A stretch of 64,000 nucleotides of DNA from Hyphomicrobiales bacterium (GCA_900466475.1 UBMI01000006.1:62001-126000), one strand, 5' to 3'. Positions 39,128 to 48,799 are shown, counted from the first letter of the stretch. Numbers and translations: made by a program. Notes: generated from the letters alone by a model not told the origin.

Positions 39128-40140
39128 CAGAGATGAACAGCACCGACGACCTGTTGATCGTCCGCAACCTCGGCAAGACCTTTTCCGATGCTGGCGGCCT
39201 GTCTTTCACGAGTTCCTCCTCGGGCGGCGTACGCGCCGTCGACGGAGCCTCCTTTTCCGTCAAGCCGGGCGAGACGCTGGCGCTGGTCGGTGAATCCGGC
39301 TGCGGCAAGTCCACGCTTGGCCGCCTTCTGCTGCGGCTGATCCAGCCGAGCGATGGTGAAGTGCTGTTCGAAGGGCGCGATATCACATCGCTGAGTGCGG
39401 CCGAGATGCGCATGATGCGCGCCAGGATGCAGATGGTCTTCCAGGATCCCTACGGCTCGCTCAGCCCGCGTCGTTCGATCGCTCAGATCATCTCCGAGCC
39501 GTTGGAAGTCTTCGGTTTGGCGAAATCCTCGAGGGAACGGCGTGACCGCGTCGCCGAACTGCTGACGCAGGTCGGCCTGTCCCCGAGCTTCATGGACCGT
39601 TATCCGCGCCAGTTCTCCGGCGGCCAGCGCCAGCGCATCGGCATCGCGCGTGCCATATCGGTCAATCCGAAATTCATCGTCGCCGACGAGCCGGTCTCTG
39701 CGCTTGATGTCTCCGTGCAGGCGCAGATCGTCAATCTGCTGCAGGATTTGCAGGTCGAACGAAAGCTCTCCTATCTCTTCATCGCCCATGACCTGGCGGT
39801 CGTACGCCACATCGCCGATCGCGTGGCGGTGATGTATCTCGGCAGGATCGTGGAGATCGGGCCGAAGAAGTCGATCTATTCCATGCCGCAGCATCCCTAT
39901 ACGCAGGCATTGCTGTCGGCCGCGCCCGAGCCAGATCCGGATCGCAAGGCAAACCGTATCGTGCTGCAGGGCGACGTGCCGAGCCCGTCCCGCGTCCCGT
40001 CGGGATGCAGCTTCCACACGCGCTGTCCTATCGCAAGGGACATCTGCAAGGTCGAGCGTCCGGGCTTGCGCGAAGTATCGCCGAACCAGTTCTCAGCCTG
40101 CCATTTCGCCGCGCCCAATCCACTGACGCAGGCAGGGTGA
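39124..40140 (+). CDS. ABC transporter ATP-binding protein, DppF type
   Basis: A 338-residue ATPase with Walker [10 protein letters not shown] near 56, signature [14 protein letters not shown] near 162, Walker [13 protein letters not shown] and the extension GCSFHTRCP near 299. The ATG overlaps the previous stop as ATGA, which rules out a longer in-frame start. It is the last gene of the operon that begins with the enolase-superfamily enzyme; the small gene on the opposite strand ends 12 nt downstream. Confidence 0.92.
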
Positions 40141-40152
40141 AGTTATCGGCCT

Positions 40153-40389
40153 TCAGTGCACCAGGCCCGCCGGTGCATCTTCGATTGTTGCTTCGACTGG
40201 CAGGTTTATGCCGCTCTCGGAGAGATCCTGAAGCAACGCGCCAAGCGCGAGATCGAGGCAATAGACGGAGAACTCGGCATTGAGTTCTCGGGCGCTCTGC
40301 CGGGCGTAGGAAACGAGCCGTGCAAGCGATGCGATATCCCGAAGCCTTTGATCCTTCTCGGCACTCCCGATTTCGATGATGTCTTCCAT
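40153..40389 (-). CDS. Small hypothetical protein, 78 aa
   Basis: Unknown family. The sequence is soluble and largely helical (QRLRDIASLARLVSYARQSA near 14-33), with an acidic C-terminus and no signal peptide. It has GGGGAG about 12 nt before its ATG, and its composition looks coding, unlike the overlapping plus-strand reading frame. It lies downstream of the SARP-like regulator on the same strand after 133 bp and may be its companion. Confidence 0.6.
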   Translation of the reverse strand: MEDIIEIGSAEKDQRLRDIASLARLVSYARQSARELNAEFSVYCLDLALGALLQDLSESGINLPVEATIEDAPAGLVH

Positions 40390-40522
40390 TGCCGCTAATC
40401 TCCCCAGCCGTGTTGGAGGGAGTTCTAGCGGATGTGGTCAAGGAAAGCGCGTGACACGGGCGTGACACCATTCTGGATGGCGTATCGGGAGGCGGCAACT
40501 CGGTCGAGTCAGACCGGCGGAG

Positions 40523-42460
40523 CTAGAAGCCTGCCTTCAGCAAAGCCTCACGATACTGTTCCTTCTGCCACGCCTCCTTGAAGGGCACGAGGCTCAGCCA
40601 CCTGTCGACGTCGAAATCGGGATTGGTCTCGCGTGCCTTGCGCATGTAGAGGCGCGCATTTTTCATGTCGCCCAGCATTGCCCAGCAGGCTGCAGCGAGC
40701 CGGTCGGCCGGTGTGCGATCATCCATTCTGCCGATCGCATCCAGCGCTTCCTTATAGCGGAAGAGGGCAAAATTCGCGCCGGCCTCAGTCCAGAGATAAT
40801 CTGTGGGGCTTAGCGGATTGAGCGAGATCGCCCGCTCGATCTTGGCGAGCCCATCGGCAGGGCGCGAGGCATGCACCAGCGTATCGGCATAACTCGCGAT
40901 GCCGTCGGCATAATGGGGGCTCAGCTCTTCGGCGACTTTCAGCGCCACCACGCTTTCATCGAGATCGTTCAGATAAAGTTTGGCGATTCCGAGCTGGCGG
41001 AAGCCGGACGCGAGCGACGGGTCGGCGACGATCGCCCTGTTCGCATAATCTTCCGCAAGCCGGATCAACTCGCCATCGCCGCGCGCCGTCAGCAGCCATT
41101 CCATCAGGAAGGTATGCGCAAGGCCTGCGAGCGCCGGCGAGAAATGCGCGCTGTGCTGGACGGCGTCGCGGAACGCTTTGCGGGCGCGCCGGACATCCGG
41201 CAGGGAAAACCGCTTCATGTCCCGGAAACCCAGGAGATAGCTGTGATAGGCGGCCGGATTGTCTTCGAAAGCGCCGCGCACGGTCTCGTTCTGGCGGATC
41301 TGGCGGGAGAGCTCCTTGGCGATGCGCCGTGCGATCTCCCGCCGGTCAGCCATAAGGTCGTATTTCTCGAGGCTGAAGCGCTCGGCCCAGATGACCTCGT
41401 CGTTGGCGGCATAGACGAGCTGGACGAACAGCGACGGCGTGCCGCCGCCCGCTGTCAACCGGGTGTCGAGAACATAGGAGATCGAATGGCGCAGGATCAT
41501 GCCCGCCCGGTCGGCATGGCGGGCGATTTGTGCGGCGGTATGGGGCGCGACGACCGAGACGTTGCTGAGGGCGCAAAGGCCGATGGTCACGTCCTCGATC
41601 AGCGCTTCAGAAAGCATCGGCCCAGGCCCGGTTTCAGCGGCCTCGACCGGCGGCAACAGGGCGAGCCGGGGCAGGGGCGCGGGTTTCAGGATGATGCCGC
41701 TCTCCACCGACGGCGCAGCCGCCAGCGTCGCCGGCCTGCTGGCGTCGAAAATCTTGCGCACTTCCTTCAGGGCCTGCAGATCAAGGCCGATGTCGAGCGA
41801 ATGTTGTAGATCGTGGCTGCGGCTCTCAAATAGCTGCCTGGCGTTTTCCAGATGTCCCTCGGCCTCGTAGGCTTGCAGGAGGATATGGCGGATGTTTTCG
41901 TCATCAGGCGCATCGCGGAAGATCCTGAGCGCAGCCTCCTTGATGAGGCCGATATCGGCTCGCGAGCGCGCTTCCGGCAAGGCTCGCTTCACTGCGTCGA
42001 CGAGGATTGCCATATGCCGGTTGCGCTCGCTTGATACCCATTCTCTTATGCTGGCGCTTTGATCTGCGAGTTCGGCGAGGAAATCCGTTTGCAACAGGGA
42101 TACGAGCCTTCGCAGCACATCGAGCGGGCCGGCCGAGGATTGGGTATCAAGTTCGGAGCGATCTGCGACGAAGACCTCCCGTCTGATCCGGACACCGGTC
42201 GCGGTAAAGATCAGCAGCTCCGCGCCGATTTCTGCCTGCCTCGCCTGGACGCGCGAGATCATCTTGCGCAAATTCGCCATGATATCGGGATTGTCGGTGC
42301 TATCCCACAGGAAGCGGGCGAGTGTGCCGCGCGGACATTCTCTGTCAGGTCTGTCGAGCAGGTAACAAAGCGTCAACAGGCCTTTTTCGGGGAAGAATAC
42401 AGGCTCTCCCGCCGCGTCCAGCAGTCGTAATGTACCGAATGACTCAAGCCGGAAGGACAT
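40523..42460 (-). CDS. SARP-like transcriptional regulator with TPR domain
   Basis: The 645-residue protein starts with an OmpR-like winged-helix region (residues 1-95; RLESFGTLRLLDAAGEPVFF), followed by a bacterial transcriptional-activation domain from about 105 to 245. A middle part near 275-400 resembles the TolB-like N-terminal region of adenylate-cyclase-type regulators, and TPR-like helical repeats run from about 410 to 620. No cyclase residues were noticed. The ribosome-binding site is poor, and the gene starts 19 nt after the XRE regulator ends, so it is probably translated by coupling. Its targets are unknown; the nine-gene operon diverging from the XRE gene is a candidate. Confidence 0.8.
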   Translation of the reverse strand: MSFRLESFGTLRLLDAAGEPVFFPEKGLLTLCYLLDRPDRECPRGTLARFLWDSTDNPDIMANLRKMISRVQARQAEIGAELLIFTATGVRIRREVFVADRSELDTQSSAGPLDVLRRLVSLLQTDFLAELADQSASIREWVSSERNRHMAILVDAVKRALPEARSRADIGLIKEAALRIFRDAPDDENIRHILLQAYEAEGHLENARQLFESRSHDLQHSLDIGLDLQALKEVRKIFDASRPATLAAAPSVESGIILKPAPLPRLALLPPVEAAETGPGPMLSEALIEDVTIGLCALSNVSVVAPHTAAQIARHADRAGMILRHSISYVLDTRLTAGGGTPSLFVQLVYAANDEVIWAERFSLEKYDLMADRREIARRIAKELSRQIRQNETVRGAFEDNPAAYHSYLLGFRDMKRFSLPDVRRARKAFRDAVQHSAHFSPALAGLAHTFLMEWLLTARGDGELIRLAEDYANRAIVADPSLASGFRQLGIAKLYLNDLDESVVALKVAEELSPHYADGIASYADTLVHASRPADGLAKIERAISLNPLSPTDYLWTEAGANFALFRYKEALDAIGRMDDRTPADRLAAACWAMLGDMKNARLYMRKARETNPDFDVDRWLSLVPFKEAWQKEQYREALLKAGF

Positions 42461-42479
42461 GGGACGGTATCGTCTGCTT

Positions 42480-42938
42480 TCACTCTCTGCGGGTATCCGG
42501 CTCGTCCATTCGCGGCGCGTTCAGCGAAATGTCGCTGTTTTCGGACTGCGCCATCGCTTTGACCAGCGAGATGATCGTCTCGCGGATACGCCGGTCCTCG
42601 ATCTTCATGAACGCCCTGTTGAGGACGAGACCTTCCTTCGACCGCAGAAATTCTGTGACCGGATCGACAGGAGCAGACAAATCGAGGCCGGCAAGGCTCG
42701 GCGCTTCCAAATCATCCTGCTCGAAAAAGAAAGCGGGCGAGGTGCGCAGCACTTCCGCGATCCTCTGCAGGCGGCTGGCGCCGATGCGATTGATGCCTTT
42801 CTCGTATTTCTGCACCTGTTGGAAGGTAACGCCGATCTGTTCGGCAAGCCGTTCCTGGCTCATGCCGAGAAGCTGCCTGCGCCTGCGCATGCGCATGCCG
42901 ACATAGGTATCAATCGCGTTCGGTGTCTTGACGTTCAT
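42480..42938 (-). CDS. XRE-family transcriptional regulator (PraR-like)
   Basis: The 152-residue protein has a Cro/C1-type helix-turn-helix at about 12-68 (GMSQERLAEQIGVTFQQVQK near 25-44; GASRLQRIAEVL near 53). It is followed by an FFFEQDD segment and a C-terminal helical tail. This is the layout of rhizobial PraR/PhrR-type regulators. The ATG at 42938 has AGAAGG upstream. It is divergent from the quaternary-amine transporter operon with 263 bp between, and it precedes the SARP-like gene, so it may control one or both. Confidence 0.88.
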   Translation of the reverse strand: MNVKTPNAIDTYVGMRMRRRRQLLGMSQERLAEQIGVTFQQVQKYEKGINRIGASRLQRIAEVLRTSPAFFFEQDDLEAPSLAGLDLSAPVDPVTEFLRSKEGLVLNRAFMKIEDRRIRETIISLVKAMAQSENSDISLNAPRMDEPDTRRE

Positions 42939-43201
42939 GGCCTACCTTCTGTCTCTTTCGTATTTTAATCCATTGACTTGTAGACGGCATCGCTGCGCTT
43001 TTCCACGGTTTGTTTTTGACAGCATATGATGGCCGATCTTAGTCGGCGCTGCTTTCTCCGGCTCTTCGATGATCAAGGGTCCTCCGGGGAGATCAATTTT
43101 CATCTAAATCGCTAGAAAATTGGTATTCCATTCCGCGCTTGCCTTATCGGAAACCTTTATCACCTCTCCTGAACAACTCGAATTTCAAATGAGGGAACGC
43201 A

Positions 43202-44083
43202 ATGCTTTCGAAATCTTTCGCCGGCCTCTTCGCCGGTGCGATCCTGGCAGCCTTCATCGGAGCACCGGCGCAGGCCGATGCTGTAAAGGTTGGCAGCAAG
43301 AATTTCACCGAACAGTTCGTCGTCGCCGAGATCTATGCCCAGGCGCTTGAAAAGGCCGGCGTCGAGGTCGAGCGCCACCTCAACCTTGGTGCCACGCTTG
43401 TCGCCCACACGGCATTGACGAACGGCGACATCGATCTCTACCCGGAATATACCGGCACGGCGCTTGCCGCGGTCGTGAAGGGTGACCTGTCGGGCTCCGC
43501 CGACAAGATCTATTCGGACGTCAAGGATTACTACGAAAAGAACCTCAAGCTCACGCTCCTTCAGCCGACGCAGATCAACAACGGCTATGCGATCATCACG
43601 CTTCCGGAAACGGCCGAGAAGTACAAGCTGAAGACGCTGAGCGACCTCGGTCCGGTCTCCAAGAACTTGACCTTTGGCGCTGAGGGCGGCTTTGGCGAGC
43701 GCAAGGATGGCTTGCCGGGGCTGAAGCAGACCTACGGCATCGAGTTCAAGGAATTCAAGATCTTCGCCAAGCTCGGCATCCGCTACAGCGCGCTGACGAG
43801 CAAGGATCTCGACGTCTCCTACGGCTTTGCGACGGATTGGCAGATTTCCGACAACAAGCTGGTGGTGCTTGACGACGACAAGCATCTCTTCCCGCCCTAT
43901 TACCTCGTCCCGGTCGTGCGACAGGATGCTCTCGCCAAGAACCCGAAGATCGCCGAGGTTCTGAACAAGGTCAGCCCGCTCCTCAACAACGAGACCATGC
44001 GCGAACTCAACGCCAAGGTCGATCGCGACAAGGAAGAGCCGGCCGATGTCGCCGCTGAATTCCTGAAGGCCAAGGGCATCTGA
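43202..44083 (+). CDS. Osmoprotectant/quaternary-amine ABC transporter substrate-binding protein (OpuC/OsmF type)
   Basis: The 293-residue protein has a signal peptide cleaved near AQA-DAV (residues 23-26). It has the OpuAC-type fold with VGSKNFTEQFVVAEIYAQAL near 29, NGDIDLYPEYTGTAL near 74 and the second-lobe segment DVSYGFATDWQISDN near 202. The family binds betaines, choline and related trimethylammonium compounds in an aromatic cage; some relatives (EgtU) bind ergothioneine. GAGGGAACGC precedes the ATG. It is the first gene of a nine-gene operon with catabolic enzymes, which argues for nutrient uptake rather than osmoprotection. Confidence 0.9.
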   Translation: MLSKSFAGLFAGAILAAFIGAPAQADAVKVGSKNFTEQFVVAEIYAQALEKAGVEVERHLNLGATLVAHTALTNGDIDLYPEYTGTALAAVVKGDLSGSADKIYSDVKDYYEKNLKLTLLQPTQINNGYAIITLPETAEKYKLKTLSDLGPVSKNLTFGAEGGFGERKDGLPGLKQTYGIEFKEFKIFAKLGIRYSALTSKDLDVSYGFATDWQISDNKLVVLDDDKHLFPPYYLVPVVRQDALAKNPKIAEVLNKVSPLLNNETMRELNAKVDRDKEEPADVAAEFLKAKGI

Positions 44084-44125
44084 TCGAGAGCGGCTCCAAG
44101 GTTTCGCTTTCCCTGAAGAAAAAAT

Positions 44126-44150
44126 GCGGCGAAGCTTGCAGCTTCGCCGC
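44126..44150 (+). terminator. Intercistronic stem-loop after binding-protein gene
   Basis: GCGGCGAAGC and GCTTCGCCGC form a perfect 10-bp stem with a 5-nt loop, 42 nt past the binding-protein stop. An A-rich run precedes it and CTTGTC follows, so termination is probably partial. It likely raises binding-protein mRNA relative to the downstream permease and enzyme genes. Confidence 0.65.
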
Positions 44151-44184
44151 CTTGTCGTGACCGTGCGGACAGGATTTCTCGCCT

Positions 44185-44802
44185 TTGAACTGGGCACCCA
44201 AACATATTCCGGAAATCGCGCTTGCCGTCTGGCAGCACCTGGTGCTGTCGATTTCATCCGTGCTGATCGGCCTTGCGATCGCGCTCGTACTCGGCATCGT
44301 CTGCGCCCGCCGGCCGAGACTCTATGCCTTTGCGCTGACGGTGACGAATATCATCTTCGTCATTCCGAGCCTGGCGCTCTTTGCGCTTTTGATCCCTTTC
44401 GTCGGTCTCGGCATGGAACCAGCGCTGATCGGGCTTTCCTCCTATTGCCTGCTGATCCTCTTGCGCAATGTCGTCACCGGCATCCGCGGCGTCCCGGCTG
44501 ACATACTCGATGCCGCCGACGGGATGGGCTATGGGCCTTGGCAGCGCCTCTTTCGCATCGAACTGCCGCTTGCCCTGCCGCTTATCGTTTCCGGGGCCCG
44601 GATCGCGCTCGTCACTGTCATCGGCATCGCGACGGTTGCTGCCTTCATCGACGGCGGAGGTCTCGGCACCATCATCCTGATAGGCATCGATCAGGAATAC
44701 GCGGAAAAGATCCTCGTCGGCGGCATTCTGACTGCACTGCTGGCCATCATCTTCGATTTCATTCTCACCCGGGCCGAGCAGGCCCTGGTGCGCTGGCAGT
44801 GA
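44185..44802 (+). CDS. Osmoprotectant-type ABC transporter permease 1
   Basis: A 205-residue permease with about five hydrophobic segments and the EAA-like loop DAADGMGYGPWQRLFRIELP near 110-129, as in OpuCB/YehW proteins. The start appears to be TTG at 44185 with AGGA about 10 nt upstream; no ATG lies nearby in frame. It forms the channel with the next permease for the binding protein encoded upstream. It ends 10 nt before the next gene. Confidence 0.88.
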   Translation: MNWAPKHIPEIALAVWQHLVLSISSVLIGLAIALVLGIVCARRPRLYAFALTVTNIIFVIPSLALFALLIPFVGLGMEPALIGLSSYCLLILLRNVVTGIRGVPADILDAADGMGYGPWQRLFRIELPLALPLIVSGARIALVTVIGIATVAAFIDGGGLGTIILIGIDQEYAEKILVGGILTALLAIIFDFILTRAEQALVRWQ

Positions 44803-44812
44803 GGGCCTGCCG

Positions 44813-45454
44813 ATGCTGAGCACCGCCTTTTTCTGGATCGTCGATCATCAGGACGAATTCTTCCGCGCGCTCGGCCAGCATCTCCTGATGTCCGGCGTGT
44901 CGCTTGCGCTTGCGCTTGCCATTGGGCTGCCGCTTTCGATCCTCATCGTCAATTACGGTCGCTTTGCCTTTGGCGTCATCAACATCGTCAATGGCCTCAG
45001 AACCATCCCTAGCCTTGCGATCCTGGCGATCATGCTGCCACTTCTCGGTATCGGCATCCTGCCATCGATCGTGGCGCTGACCGTGCTTGCCCTGCCGCCG
45101 ATCCTGCTCAATGCCTATGTCGGGTTGCGCGATGTCGATGCCGATGCGGTAGAGGCGGCGATCGGCATGGGCATGAACAGAGGCCAGGTCCTGCGCAAGA
45201 TCCGCATTCCACTCGCAGCCCCTGCGATGTTTGCCGGCGCGCGCACCGCAGCTGTCCAGGTGCTGGCCGGAGCGACACTCGCCCCTTTCATCGGTGGCGG
45301 CGGGCTCGGCGATTTTATCGCCACCGGCATCGGCATGATGGACATGTCGCGGCTCATCGTCGGCGCCGTGCCGATCGCGATCCTGGCACTCGCCACCGAA
45401 TTCATCCTCGGCCGCGCCGAGAAGCACCTGTTTGCAGAAAGAACCGCCGCATGA
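44813..45454 (+). CDS. Osmoprotectant-type ABC transporter permease 2
   Basis: A 213-residue permease, shorter than fused OpuC permease-binding proteins, with hydrophobic segments from about residue 22 and the loop EAAIGMGMNRGQVLRKIRIP near 115-134. It completes the channel. Its stop overlaps the start of the ATPase gene as ATGA, so both are co-translated. Confidence 0.88.
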   Translation: MLSTAFFWIVDHQDEFFRALGQHLLMSGVSLALALAIGLPLSILIVNYGRFAFGVINIVNGLRTIPSLAILAIMLPLLGIGILPSIVALTVLALPPILLNAYVGLRDVDADAVEAAIGMGMNRGQVLRKIRIPLAAPAMFAGARTAAVQVLAGATLAPFIGGGGLGDFIATGIGMMDMSRLIVGAVPIAILALATEFILGRAEKHLFAERTAA

Positions 45455-46383
45455 TCCGCATGGAAAATGTCACCAAGCGTTACGGTGAAAGTGCAGCACC
45501 TTCGGTGGATCACCTGACGCTCGATGTGCCCGAGGGCTCGACGGTTGCGCTGATCGGCCCATCTGGCTGCGGCAAGACAACGACGATGCGCATGATCAAC
45601 CGGCTGATCGAACCGACGGAAGGGCGCATCTTCGTCAATGGCGAAGACGTGACAAAAGCCGATCCCGTCAAACTTCGCCGCCATATCGGTTATGTCATCC
45701 AGAATGTCGGCCTCTTTCCGCACATGACGATCGCCGAAAATATCGCTGCGGTGCCGAACCTGCTCGGCTGGGACCAGCCGCGGATCGCCAGGCGCACGGA
45801 TGAACTTCTCGATCTCGTCGGTCTCGATCCGAAGGAAATGCTGAAGCGCTATCCGCGCCAGCTTTCCGGCGGCCAGCGCCAGCGCATCGGCGTGGCGCGC
45901 GCCCTTGCCGCCGATCCCTCGGTCCTGTTGATGGACGAGCCCTTCGGCGCCATCGACCCGATCGCCAGAACACGCCTGCAGGACGAATTCAGGCAAATTT
46001 TGAAACGCGTGCGCAAGACGGTGGTGCTGGTCACTCACGATCTCGATGAGGCAATTCGCCTCGGCGACCGGATCGCCATCATGCGTGCCGGCAAGATCGT
46101 GCAATATGATGCGCCGGATGCGATCCTTTCCCATCCTGCCGACGATTTTGTTGCGAATTTCGTGGGTATCGATCGCGCCATCAAGCGGCTCAGCCTGTTT
46201 TCTGTTGCCGACGCGATGCGCCCTGGTGTTCCCTCTTCACCCGCGGCCAGTGTTGCCGCGAGTGCCAATCTGCGCGATGCGCTGTCGCTGATGGTCGCCG
46301 CCAACAGTGACGTGCTGTCGGTGGTCGATGGCGGTGGCATCGTTACCGGGCAACTGACGCGCGACGCGATCTTCTCGATCTGA
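45451..46383 (+). CDS. Osmoprotectant-type ABC transporter ATP-binding protein
   Basis: A 310-residue ATPase with Walker A GPSGCGKTT near 35, [14 protein letters not shown] near 135, Walker B LLMDEPFGAID and the quaternary-amine-transporter helix PIARTRLQDEFRQIL near 171. The C-terminal 80 residues look like a single reduced CBS unit (LSVVDGGGIVTGQLTRDAIF), the osmosensing module of OpuA/ProV in full-length members. Its reduction fits a transporter not gated by ionic strength, but this is an inference. Confidence 0.88.
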   Translation: MIRMENVTKRYGESAAPSVDHLTLDVPEGSTVALIGPSGCGKTTTMRMINRLIEPTEGRIFVNGEDVTKADPVKLRRHIGYVIQNVGLFPHMTIAENIAAVPNLLGWDQPRIARRTDELLDLVGLDPKEMLKRYPRQLSGGQRQRIGVARALAADPSVLLMDEPFGAIDPIARTRLQDEFRQILKRVRKTVVLVTHDLDEAIRLGDRIAIMRAGKIVQYDAPDAILSHPADDFVANFVGIDRAIKRLSLFSVADAMRPGVPSSPAASVAASANLRDALSLMVAANSDVLSVVDGGGIVTGQLTRDAIFSI

Positions 46384-46398
46384 GTGCAGGAGTTTCTG

Positions 46399-47478
46399 AT
46401 GCATCTCGGTTTTTCCCTCACACCCTTCGGCCATCATCCCGCAGCCTGGCGCGATGCCGGAACGCTCGAACATCTCGGTTTTGATGCGCTGCTTTCCCAG
46501 GCTGTCAAAGCGGAGGAGGCTGGTTTCGATTTCGTCCTGCTCTCGGACCGGCTCGGCACCAGGCCGATCGAGGACCTCTCGCCGGTCGCCACGCCCTTCG
46601 AGCCGACGACACTGGTCGCAGCCCTTGCGACCCGGGCGCGCCGGATCGGTTTTCTGGCAGCTGCCGCAACCAGTCAGCATGAGCCCTATAATCTCGCCCG
46701 GCGCTTCGCCTCGCTGGACCAGATCAGCGGCGGACGGACAGGCTGGGTAGCCCTTCCCGTATCCGGTGAACTCGAACGCGACCAGGAATATCTCGGCCTT
46801 GTGAACGCGCTTTGGGACAGCTGGGATGACGATGCCTTCATCTACGACAAGGCTGAGGGTCGGTTTTTCGAGCCAGCCAAGATGCATGTGCTCAACCACA
46901 GGGGCGAGCATTTTGCGGTGCGCGGTCCCCTCAACGTCAATCGCTCACCGCAGGGCAAACCGATCATCGCCCAGCTTCTGAGTCGAGATAACAAAGCATT
47001 GGCGGCGCAAAGTGCTGAAGTCCTCCTGCTTCAAGATCGGACGCCGGAAAGTACAAACGAGACGGCGGTCGACTTCGTGCGCCTGCTTGAAAAGGCGGGC
47101 CGCCGACGGCAGGACGTGCGGATACTGGCCAATGTTGTGCCAGTCGTTGCCGAAACTTCCGAAGCGGCGCAGGCGGCAAGCGATGCGCTCCGATTTGGTG
47201 AGGCCGACCGGGTGAGCCAACCGCTTTCCGCGTCGCGTCTGGTGGGGACGCCGGCGGAGATCGCCGATTCCCTAAGGGGATGGCTCGCCCTCGGGCAGAT
47301 CGACGGTTTCACGATACTGCCCCCGACCGTCGCGATCGGGGATCTGTTCCTGACCAAAGTGGTTCCGGAGTTGCGCCACCTCGGATTGATCAAGGCGAAT
47401 GCAGGTAAGACCTTGCGCGATCGTCTTGGTCTTGCCCGTCCGGCTCATCCGGCGGCAGCATTGGAGCAAGCACAATGA
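46399..47478 (+). CDS. LLM-class flavin-dependent monooxygenase
   Basis: A 359-residue luciferase-like enzyme. It has the TIM-barrel start MHLGFSLTPFGHHPAAWRD, VKAEEAGFDFVLLSDRLG near 36-53, ARRFASLDQISGGRTGWVAL near 99-118 (the flavin-facing strand) and a late RDNKALAAQSAEVLLLQ segment. Such enzymes use reduced FMN and O2 to hydroxylate or cleave C-N or C-S bonds; no flavin reductase is in the window. AGGAG lies six nt before the ATG at 46399, which decides it over a GTG at 46384. Its stop overlaps the next start as ATGA. Confidence 0.87.
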   Translation: MHLGFSLTPFGHHPAAWRDAGTLEHLGFDALLSQAVKAEEAGFDFVLLSDRLGTRPIEDLSPVATPFEPTTLVAALATRARRIGFLAAAATSQHEPYNLARRFASLDQISGGRTGWVALPVSGELERDQEYLGLVNALWDSWDDDAFIYDKAEGRFFEPAKMHVLNHRGEHFAVRGPLNVNRSPQGKPIIAQLLSRDNKALAAQSAEVLLLQDRTPESTNETAVDFVRLLEKAGRRRQDVRILANVVPVVAETSEAAQAASDALRFGEADRVSQPLSASRLVGTPAEIADSLRGWLALGQIDGFTILPPTVAIGDLFLTKVVPELRHLGLIKANAGKTLRDRLGLARPAHPAAALEQAQ

Positions 47479-48794
47479 GCAGCGATCGCAAGATGAGACT
47501 TGGCGCCTTCCTGATGGCGGGCGGGCATCACATCGCGGCATGGCGACATCCTCAAGCCCATGCTCAAGCCGGTGTCGATATCGATCATTTCATCGAGCTG
47601 GCCCGCATCGCCGAGCGGGGCAAATTCGACATGCTCTTTGTCGAGGATGCCGCCGCCATCCGAGAGCGCAATCCGGAAATGGCAAGCCAGGCAGCGCGCT
47701 CGACGGCATTCGAGCCGCTGAGCCTGCTTGCAGCTCTTGCCGTCAACACCAGTCATATCGGCCTCGTGGCAACGGCGTCGACAACCTACAACGAGCCCTA
47801 CGGCCTTGCCCGCACCTTCGCCTCGCTCGATCAGCTAAGCGGCGGCAGGGTAGGCTGGAACCTCGTCACCTCGGCAAGCGAACTCGAGGCGGAGAATTTT
47901 GCGAGCAGTGGCCTTCGCCCGCATTCCGAGCGCTACGAGCGGGCCGAGGAATTTGCCGATGCAGCACTCGCGCTTTGGGATGGCGTCGATGACGGAGTCT
48001 ATTTTCCTGAGGGCGGGGCTCAGTTTGCCGATCGTGCGAGGCTTCATCCGGTGCATCGCCGCGGCAAACATTTCACCGTCGAAGGCCTGCTCGAAAGCCC
48101 ACGCTCGGCCCAGGGCCGGCCGATCATGGTGCAGGCGGGCGCATCCGATGTCGGCAAGGAACTTGCGGCCCGAACCGCAGATGTCGTGTTTGCCGCCTCG
48201 CAGACGCTTGCCGAAGCACAGACCTATTATGCCGATGTGAAGTCGCGGCTCGCCAAATACGGGCGCAAGCCCGACGATATCAAGATCATGCCCGGCATAT
48301 CGCCGATCGTCGGCGCCACCGAAGACGAGGCGAAGGCGAAATACCAGGCCCTGCAGGAACTCATCCCCGACGCCGTTGGTGTCGCCCTTCTTGCAAGCTA
48401 CCTCAGCATCCAGGATCTATCGGCCTATCCGCTCGATGGGCCGCTGCCCGCCATGCCGCAGACCAACCTCATCCAGAGCCGCCAGCAGCTGATCATTGAT
48501 CTCGGAAGGCGCGAAAACCTGTCGATCCGCGAACTTGCCCGCCATTTCGCCGGCGCGCGCGGCCATTGGCAGGTTGCAGGAACACCGGCGCAGATCGCCG
48601 ATGCGATGGAAGAACGCTTCAGCGAAGGCGCCGCCGACGGCTTCAATGTCATGGCCCCGCTCTTCCCCTCGGGGCTTGAGGAATTCGTAGCCCATGTCGT
48701 GCCGGAACTGCGTCGCCGCGGCCTTTTCCGCGAAGACTACGAGGGCCGCACGCTTCGCCAGAACCTCGGCCTCGACGCGCTGATCAAACGATAA
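47475..48794 (+). CDS. LLM-class flavin-dependent monooxygenase (NtaA/DszA-like)
   Basis: A 439-residue monooxygenase of the nitrilotriacetate/dibenzothiophene-sulfone class. It has RLGAFLMAGGHHIAAWRHP near 7, RGKFDMLFVEDAA near 46, the FMN-contact block YGLARTFASLDQLSGGRVGW near 99-118 followed by NLVTSASELEAENF, and the extended C-terminus of this group. The class attacks amine or sulfone carbons. It is encoded with a second, shorter luciferase-like enzyme, so the two may act in sequence or on related substrates. The ATG overlaps the previous stop. Confidence 0.88.
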   Translation: MSSDRKMRLGAFLMAGGHHIAAWRHPQAHAQAGVDIDHFIELARIAERGKFDMLFVEDAAAIRERNPEMASQAARSTAFEPLSLLAALAVNTSHIGLVATASTTYNEPYGLARTFASLDQLSGGRVGWNLVTSASELEAENFASSGLRPHSERYERAEEFADAALALWDGVDDGVYFPEGGAQFADRARLHPVHRRGKHFTVEGLLESPRSAQGRPIMVQAGASDVGKELAARTADVVFAASQTLAEAQTYYADVKSRLAKYGRKPDDIKIMPGISPIVGATEDEAKAKYQALQELIPDAVGVALLASYLSIQDLSAYPLDGPLPAMPQTNLIQSRQQLIIDLGRRENLSIRELARHFAGARGHWQVAGTPAQIADAMEERFSEGAADGFNVMAPLFPSGLEEFVAHVVPELRRRGLFREDYEGRTLRQNLGLDALIKR

Positions 48795-48799
48795 ACGAG

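Noticed and set aside
42939..43201. Promoter elements such as TTGACA in the gap before the quaternary-amine operon
   Set aside because: TTGACA-like hexamers occur, but no -10 at suitable spacing could be assigned with confidence.
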